The notes below the pieces were generated by a model. It saw only the letters and a list, made by a program, of their open reading frames with translations. It searched no databases and was not told the origin of the DNA. 64,000 bases of DNA, taken from Aureispira sp. CCB-E. Its GTDB lineage: Bacteria > Bacteroidota > Bacteroidia > Chitinophagales > Saprospiraceae. The stretch is from positions 682,001-746,000 of the forward strand of contig NZ_CP133671.1 in NCBI RefSeq assembly GCF_031326345.1, read 5' to 3'. Position 1 is the stretch's first letter; the number at the start of each line of letters is the position of its first letter. A program made the translations under genes and the position numbers. Below are positions 58,485-64,000 of this stretch, one piece after another.

Positions 58485-59961
58485 GCTTATCAAATAGTTT
58501 TTCAAAATCCAATAAGGCAAATCTATAATTACTAAAAAAACGATCTTGTAGGCATATAAATGTTTGAGAACCTTTTAAACGAAAGGACAGCAATGGACAG
58601 AAAAGCTCTTGTTGTTTTTCATAGGTGTAAAATTTCTTAGCCGTACTTTTGCCTGTTGAATTAATTTTAACAGCAACAGCATAACCGTCAGCATACAAAC
58701 CTTGGTTAAAGAGCAAATAGGTATTTTCTCCCTTGGCAAACATATAATGTGATAAAAATACTTTTTGTCTTAATGGCTGTTCACCATGCTTATAAATATG
58801 TTGAAACCACTGAATTTCTCCCTCTTGATCAAAGCGGAGCGCTAAAATATCGTTACTTCTAAAATTATAACTGCTGCTAGGCTGTTGTTCCGCAGATAAT
58901 ACAATGCCTCCCTCTTTGGTCAAGCGCCAGTGAATCAATCGATACGAGCGCCCCTCTGCTTTGTCGTTCACTTTCTTTCTATTGAGTAACTGAGCAATTT
59001 GCTCTTTGGTGAATTCATGCCGTTTTTTTACCAAAACCTTCGTTCTATCCTTATTGATTTTGATAAAAAAGACTCCACGTTGTTGATAATATCGTGATTT
59101 GGAATAAAAGCCAAACCACAGAATATTTCCTTCTGTGTCGAAGGTGAAGTTGATTTGATTAAAAAAGTACTCTCCTAAGTTTGGTTTGAATAAAGAGAAG
59201 TTATTGGTTTCTTTACCTACAAAAAACAAGGTAGGATCTGCGGTGATTTTTTTTAGGTTGTAGCTTCGTTGATCTCGAAATATATCTGTCAAAATAGCCA
59301 CTTCGCCCTTGTTGTTGACTCGTAGTTTTTTGATGGCAACGGTACGCTTGGCACCCCCATTAGGCGATAGATTGACACTTCGTTTCCAAAGCAATTTAAA
59401 AGAACTGTCAAATACCCGAACGGTAATTTCATTGGTCAAACCACTAACGTCATCAATGTCTCCTTCTTCTTCATAGTCATAAACCAAAACTTTGCTGCGA
59501 TCAGGAGAAACGGCAAAATTTCCTCTATAATAGTTAGAGGTCATTTTAAAAGGCTGAATCAGCTCAATAGAGTCGGGAACCAATGAAAATGAATCAGGTT
59601 GCAGTTGCTTGGCATACAAACTAACTCGATCGTGTGTGTTTTCTCGTTTGTTTTCAATATATCGAAAATAAAGTAAATACAACTTACTATGAAGATTGAC
59701 AACACCAATATATTTCCTCGCTTTTTTAGTTACGACATAGGATTTTTTAAAATTCATTGAAGGGTCATAGTGTTCAATCTCAGCATAACTAAGGTATTTG
59801 TTGAACCGCAAGGGGTAAAAGCCAGTTGAGTCGTAATTGAATAAAGTATGTGTTCGATTGGTTCGTTCCTTGTCTTTCAAAGGGCTTTTGATAATAAAAT
59901 CCTGTGCCAACAAATTGGGAGAAAAACAACTAAGCAAGAGTATAAAAAGTAAATATCGCAC
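58480..59961 (-). CDS. Exported protein of unknown function, propeller-like
   Basis: 493 residues, signal peptide (YLLFILLLSCFSPNLLAQ). The body has repeated strand-turn units of about 40-50 residues with aromatic strands (KLYLLYFRYIENK, KVLVYDYEEE, GNILWFGFYSK, GEIQWFQHIYK), which suggests a beta-propeller. No sorting domain is clear at the C-terminus. Function unknown. Convergent with the peptidase gene. Confidence 0.6.
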   Translation of the reverse strand: MRYLLFILLLSCFSPNLLAQDFIIKSPLKDKERTNRTHTLFNYDSTGFYPLRFNKYLSYAEIEHYDPSMNFKKSYVVTKKARKYIGVVNLHSKLYLLYFRYIENKRENTHDRVSLYAKQLQPDSFSLVPDSIELIQPFKMTSNYYRGNFAVSPDRSKVLVYDYEEEGDIDDVSGLTNEITVRVFDSSFKLLWKRSVNLSPNGGAKRTVAIKKLRVNNKGEVAILTDIFRDQRSYNLKKITADPTLFFVGKETNNFSLFKPNLGEYFFNQINFTFDTEGNILWFGFYSKSRYYQQRGVFFIKINKDRTKVLVKKRHEFTKEQIAQLLNRKKVNDKAEGRSYRLIHWRLTKEGGIVLSAEQQPSSSYNFRSNDILALRFDQEGEIQWFQHIYKHGEQPLRQKVFLSHYMFAKGENTYLLFNQGLYADGYAVAVKINSTGKSTAKKFYTYEKQQELFCPLLSFRLKGSQTFICLQDRFFSNYRFALLDFEKLFDKQ

Positions 59962-60289
59962 TATCTTAAATGTGTTTTGGTGTTACGAAAAATGCATAAA
60001 GTAAGACCTAAAAGTGGTTACTTTAAAACAATTAACATGCCTCAAAGTAATTTAATCGTATATCAATAGTTTAAAAATAGTAAAAATTAGTACCTAGTTA
60101 ATGGTTTGGAAATAGAATACGAAACCATTTGGGACTACCAAAATAAGCCTTAAATTAGTATCTTATTGGATCTAAAAATTTAATTTAAGGGGTCTCTAGT
60201 TAAAGATGCAACTTTTGAGTGATAAGTTGGATGTTGTTTTTTTAACATTGTACCTCGCATTATTTTTTACATAAAAATAACAAGTTAAG
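59962..60289. other. Divergent intergenic region
   Basis: 328 AT-rich bases between two divergent genes. No ORF, repeat or unmistakable promoter found. Confidence 0.4.
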
Positions 60290-60808
60290 ATGGCTTTAGT
60301 TAAATCCGTACGAGGAAAAACACCTGAATTTGGAGAAAATTGTTTTTTAGCAGAAAATGCAACGGTCTTAGGAGATGTAACAATGGGCAAAGATTGTAGT
60401 GTCTGGTTTCAGGCTGTTATCCGTGGTGATGTCAATAGTATTCGCTTGGGCAATAAAGTGAATGTACAAGATGCTGCTATCATACATTGTACTTACGAAA
60501 GAGCAGCTACGACAATCGGAAACAACGTATCTATTGGGCATCGAGCAATTGTACACGGTTGTACGATCCACGATAATGTTTTGATTGGCATGGGGGCAAT
60601 GATCATGGATCATGCTGTGGTAGAATCTAATTGTTTGATTGCTGCAGGAGCAGTAGTCTTAGAAAACTCGCACTTGGAAAGCAATTGTATTTATGCGGGA
60701 ATTCCTGCCAAAAAAGTAAAAGAGTTGAGTCCCGAACAGTTTCAGGATACCGTGGCTCGTATTGCTGATAATTATGTGAAGTATGCGAGTTGGTATGAGG
60801 AGGCTTAA
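60290..60808 (+). CDS. Gamma-carbonic-anhydrase-like hexapeptide-repeat protein
   Basis: 172 residues, a left-handed beta helix of hexapeptide repeats (ATVLGDVTMGKDCSVW, NVSIGHRAIVHGCTIHDNVLIG). The three family zinc His are present in IIHCTY, GHRAIVHG and the second His of that segment. Arg in QAVIRGDVNSIRLG matches the conserved trimer-stabilising position. Family members hydrate CO2 or act as transferases and scaffolds; the precise activity is unknown. A bacterial YrdA/PaaY-like protein is the closest description. Confidence 0.9.
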   Translation: MALVKSVRGKTPEFGENCFLAENATVLGDVTMGKDCSVWFQAVIRGDVNSIRLGNKVNVQDAAIIHCTYERAATTIGNNVSIGHRAIVHGCTIHDNVLIGMGAMIMDHAVVESNCLIAAGAVVLENSHLESNCIYAGIPAKKVKELSPEQFQDTVARIADNYVKYASWYEEA

Positions 60809-61152
60809 AGTAAAGCAAACAAATCCTTCCCCGTCCTATTACTACCAATAAAACAAACCTTCTCGTGTCCTTTAGGGGAAGTCAAATCCAATTTAAAATC
60901 TTTAAATTGTTGTTAATCTTTGATAATAATCTTACAAATCTTTATTGCTGTATAGGAGGTTATTTTATGCATTCAGTAGCCAAGCTTTTCAAAAATACAA
61001 AAAAATACCTACCTTTTAATTTATTCCCTTGTGAAGGGAACTAAAAAGTATAGAAACAGCTTTATAAAATAAACTTAGTTTATAAAACAAACAAAGTTGC
61101 GATTGGTTATTATTATAAACCTAGAAAAAGCGACTAAAAAAACTCAATATAT
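60809..61152. other. Gene-free region
   Basis: No ORF. It holds a small palindrome TTCCCTT / AAGGGAA (61024-61030 / 61034-61040). Otherwise AT-rich and featureless. Confidence 0.4.
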
Positions 61153-61178
61153 AACCTGCAACAGGTTGGTTATTTTTG
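61153..61178 (+). promoter_or_regulatory. Palindrome and -7 element before NAD synthetase
   Basis: AACCTG-CAA-CAGGTT (61153-61167) is a perfect 6-bp inverted repeat ending three bases before TATTTTTG (61171-61178), an exact TAnnTTTG -7 box. No TTTG sits at the expected -33 spot. The palindrome overlaps the polymerase site, so it is a candidate operator for regulating the gene starting at 61206. Confidence 0.5.
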
Positions 61179-61205
61179 CCTGATTGCAACACAAAAACAA
61201 CGACT

Positions 61206-62843
61206 ATGAAAATAGCCATAGCGCAATTAAATTACCACATTGGAAATTTTGAAGGCAACCTACAAAAAATGTTGAAAGCTACCGCTACTGCCAAAGAACA
61301 AGGTGCTGACATTGTTGTCTTTGGAGAATTAGCTGTCACAGGATACCCACCACGAGACTTTTTGGAATTTGACGACTTTATTCGACGCAGCGAAGAAGTC
61401 GTCAATACCTTGGCAAAAGCAGCGGCAGGGATAGCAATTGTTGTTGGAGCGCCTTGCCGAAATCCAGTCATTGAAGGAAAAGATTTGTACAACTCCGCTT
61501 ATTTTTTGGCAGAAGGAAAAATTCAGCAAGTAGCGCACAAAGCGTTGTTACCTACTTATGACATCTTTGATGAGTATCGTTACTTTGAACCTGCTAGTGA
61601 ATTTAAGGTTGTGGATTACAAGGGGTGCAAGATTGCTTTGACTGTCTGTGAAGATATTTGGAATGTTGGTAATGAAAACCCGTTGTATAAGATTTGTCCT
61701 TTAGATGAGTTGATGCCACAAAGTCCTGATTTTGTGTTGAATTTATCAGCTTCACCCTTTAGTTTTACACATGCTAGCAATCGAATTCATGTCCTAAAAG
61801 CAAATGTAGAGCGTTATGGAAAACCCATGTTTTATGTCAATCATGTAGGGGCACAAACGGAGATTATTTTTGATGGGGGTTCACTGGTTATGTCGCCAGA
61901 TGGTAATGTGCACGATGAGTTGCCTTATTTTGAAGAATGTATTCGTACATACGATTTAGAAACGGTTCAAAAAGGAGGCGTGCATCAAGTACAACCAAAA
62001 GAGAAAATGACCTTGATTCACGATGCTTTGGTGACAGGAATACGAGATTATTTTGGCAAATTAGGGCTAAAAAAAGCAATTTTAGGACTTTCGGGGGGAA
62101 TTGATTCTGCGGTTGTTGCGGTCTTAGCACAACGAGCGTTAGGTGCTGAAAATGTTCGTGTGTTATTAATGCCTTCTCAGTTTTCTTCCGATCACTCGAT
62201 CAATGATGCAAGAGAATTGGCACAAAATCTTAACGTTCAGTACGACTTAATTTCAATAGAGGAGGCGTATGCATCTTATGAAAAATTGTTAAAACCCCAC
62301 TTTGCGGGAACAACATTCAATGTAACAGAAGAAAATATCCAAGCACGAATTCGAGGGATGCTGCTGATGGCTATGTCCAATAAATTTGGCAATATACTAC
62401 TCAATACTTCTAACAAGAGTGAAGCTGCTGTTGGGTACGGAACATTGTATGGCGATATGGCAGGAGGTCTTTCTGTCATTGCTGATTTGTACAAAACAGA
62501 GGTCTTTGCATTGTCTAGATATATGAATAAAGACGGAGAGGTAATTCCTGAAAATATTATTACCAAACCGCCTTCTGCTGAATTGCGCCCTGATCAATTT
62601 GATTCTGACAGCTTACCAGATTATGATACCTTAGATGGGGTCTTGTATCAATATATTGAGAAGCGGCAAGGTCCGAGAGAATTGATAGCAATGGGATACG
62701 ATGAAAAATTAGTCCGCCGAATTTTGAGAATGGTCAATCAAAATGAATTTAAGCGGGCACAAGTAGCACCTATACTGAGAGTTTCTGCCAAAGCATTTGG
62801 AATGGGGCGCCGAATTCCAATTGTTGGTAAATATTTGAGCTAA
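61206..62843 (+). CDS. nadE: Glutamine-dependent NAD+ synthetase
   Basis: 545 residues from the ATG at 61206; an upstream in-frame Met at 61176 would overlap the -7 box. The N-terminal nitrilase-like glutaminase domain (about 1-250) has FGELAVTGYPPRD (Glu), KALLPTYDIFDEYRYF (Lys) and LTVCEDIW (nucleophile Cys). The C-terminal synthetase has the PP-loop LGLSGGIDSAVVA, then NTSNKSEAAVGYGTLYGDM and PSAELRPDQFDSD. It makes NAD+ from nicotinic acid adenine dinucleotide, glutamine and ATP. Single gene, closed by a terminator. Confidence 0.96.
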   Translation: MKIAIAQLNYHIGNFEGNLQKMLKATATAKEQGADIVVFGELAVTGYPPRDFLEFDDFIRRSEEVVNTLAKAAAGIAIVVGAPCRNPVIEGKDLYNSAYFLAEGKIQQVAHKALLPTYDIFDEYRYFEPASEFKVVDYKGCKIALTVCEDIWNVGNENPLYKICPLDELMPQSPDFVLNLSASPFSFTHASNRIHVLKANVERYGKPMFYVNHVGAQTEIIFDGGSLVMSPDGNVHDELPYFEECIRTYDLETVQKGGVHQVQPKEKMTLIHDALVTGIRDYFGKLGLKKAILGLSGGIDSAVVAVLAQRALGAENVRVLLMPSQFSSDHSINDARELAQNLNVQYDLISIEEAYASYEKLLKPHFAGTTFNVTEENIQARIRGMLLMAMSNKFGNILLNTSNKSEAAVGYGTLYGDMAGGLSVIADLYKTEVFALSRYMNKDGEVIPENIITKPPSAELRPDQFDSDSLPDYDTLDGVLYQYIEKRQGPRELIAMGYDEKLVRRILRMVNQNEFKRAQVAPILRVSAKAFGMGRRIPIVGKYLS

Positions 62844-62865
62844 AAATAGCGAATGTAATTATCAG

Positions 62866-62903
62866 GTCGCCAATTTTACTTAGGTAGAGTTGGCGACTTT
62901 TTA
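62866..62903 (+). terminator. Terminator of nadE
   Basis: Stem GTCGCCAA (62866-62873) / TTGGCGAC (62890-62897), then a T run. Confidence 0.85.
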
Positions 62904-63087
62904 TTACCTCTCAACAAAATTAGTTGCGAACATTTATTTTACAGAGTCAAAGAGGCAAATCTCTGATTTATCTCCTACCTTTGTATTATTAGAATATTTC
63001 GTGGATTGTTTTAGAAATTAGCAGCGGCGCAGCTAACTATAGATAAACAGTTCCTTTGTGTTATTATCAATTTAGAAATTATACAAC

Positions 63088-64000
63088 ATGAAAATCACGT
63101 TCCAATTTTTACTCCCATTGCTATTCCTTTTTAGTAGCTGTCAAGATCCTGTTGAAGAAAAAAGTGCTGAGGCTGTTGCGGCTTATGAAGCAGAAGAATA
63201 TGCCAAAGCCATTGAGCTAAACAAGGAGGTGTTGACTTTAGATTCTAATAATATACAGACTCGGTATAATCTGTTTGTTATTTACAAGTTGCAAAACCAA
63301 AATACACTAGCAATGAAAGAATTGCAGCAGGTGTTGGCAATCAACCCTGATGAATTGATTGCTAATATAGAGCTTGGGTTATTATATGATAAAATGGATC
63401 AGGCAAACGATGCTATTCCCTACTTGAAGAAGGCTGTTGTATTGGAAGATGACAACATTGCTACTCAAATGGCTTTAAGTAGGTGTTACCAAGAAATTGG
63501 AGAAAAACAATTGGCAATGGCACATGCTAATCGAGTGTTGGAATTGGACAACAGAAATATAGAAGCTTTGGACAATTTGGCAACGATTTCCGAAAGTGAG
63601 GGATTAATTGATCGGGCTATTGGTTATTACCATCAAATTTTAGAAATAGATTCCAATTACGCTGAAGCATATCCTATGATTTCTAATTTATATAGCTCTA
63701 TCGGAAATGCAGAGCAATCTGTTTATTATGGTCAAAAAGCATTAAGTGTATTTCCCAATAATATTGACATGCTCAATAATATGGGCTTTATTTATTTGGA
63801 ATTAAATGACTATCCCAATGCCTTGAACTATTTTGATCAAGTGATTGCCCAAGATTCTTCTTATGCGTATGCGTATAATAATAAAGGCTATGTGTTGATT
63901 CAAGAAGGCAATTATGCAGCTGCGTTAGAAGCCATTCAAAAATCCTTAGCATTGGATAATAATAATGCTTATGCTTATCGAAATATGGCAATTTGTTATG
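63088..64000 (+). CDS. TPR lipoprotein, 3' end beyond the window
   Basis: 304 residues are readable with no stop. Signal peptide and lipobox (LLPLLFLFSSC, Cys at about 19). From about 30 onward there are consecutive 34-residue tetratricopeptide repeats, each ending in patterns like A-x-x-Y/F-x-x-A/V-L-x-x-D/N-P/S-x-N (for example YFDQVIAQDSSYAYAYNNKG). TPR domains bind proteins; partner unknown. TACCTTTG at 62976-62983 fits a -7 box. Confidence 0.85.
   Translation, partial: MKITFQFLLPLLFLFSSCQDPVEEKSAEAVAAYEAEEYAKAIELNKEVLTLDSNNIQTRYNLFVIYKLQNQNTLAMKELQQVLAINPDELIANIELGLLYDKMDQANDAIPYLKKAVVLEDDNIATQMALSRCYQEIGEKQLAMAHANRVLELDNRNIEALDNLATISESEGLIDRAIGYYHQILEIDSNYAEAYPMISNLYSSIGNAEQSVYYGQKALSVFPNNIDMLNNMGFIYLELNDYPNALNYFDQVIAQDSSYAYAYNNKGYVLIQEGNYAAALEAIQKSLALDNNNAYAYRNMAICY

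Overview
The window is AT-rich chromosomal DNA from a member of the Bacteroidota. Three proteins have architectures typical of type IX secretion cargo: an SGNH-hydrolase/PKD protein, an 1828-residue PKD protein ending in a gliding-motility-type C-terminal domain, and a metallophosphatase. The tRNA promoter fits the Bacteroidota TTTG / TAnnTTTG consensus, and Shine-Dalgarno sequences are mostly absent. Leucine-rich-repeat and TPR proteins, a DUF5777-type barrel and multihaem cytochromes are compatible with the Saprospiria (an Aureispira-like organism), but that placement is inference.

Left chromosomal flank (1-13242): two unrecognised proteins, an LRR protein, a nitroreductase, an SRPBCC protein, small membrane proteins, a saccharopine-dehydrogenase-like enzyme, an Nramp-like transporter, an EnvC-like M23 protein, a sorted SGNH hydrolase and tRNA-Val(GAC).

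Integrated element (13226-39870, about 26.6 kb): it is bounded by a 26-bp direct repeat of the tRNA-Val 3' end. At the left are a tyrosine integrase, a two-gene restriction-modification module, a small basic protein, the relic tail of a second integrase and a lipoprotein. Two long leftward operons follow. One (27640 to 19503) carries a candidate capsid protein, a run of small single-membrane-span proteins, a peptidoglycan-binding protein, an amidase, a DNA methyltransferase and an LPD1-type protein. The other (32957 to 28360) carries an A32/P9-like packaging ATPase, a GIY-YIG-like protein, a second amidase and a possible lysis partner. At the right are membrane proteins, a small protein with an SSB-like tail, a primase-helicase and two divergent HTH regulators. 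I find no terminase, portal, tail, relaxase or type IV secretion genes. The best reading is a provirus of a tailless, membrane-containing virus related to the vertical jelly-roll lineage. The capsid assignment is inferred from context, not from a recognised fold.

Right chromosomal flank (39871-64000): a UvrD/AddA-like helicase with an apparently inactive nuclease end, a cluster of DnaA-box-like sites, the giant PKD protein, a DUF1761 protein, two paralogous dihaem cytochromes followed by a DUF5777-type barrel and a haem lipoprotein, a bacilliredoxin, a purple-acid-phosphatase-like protein, an M15 peptidase lipoprotein, an unknown exported protein, a gamma-carbonic-anhydrase-like protein, NAD synthetase and a TPR lipoprotein cut by the window end.
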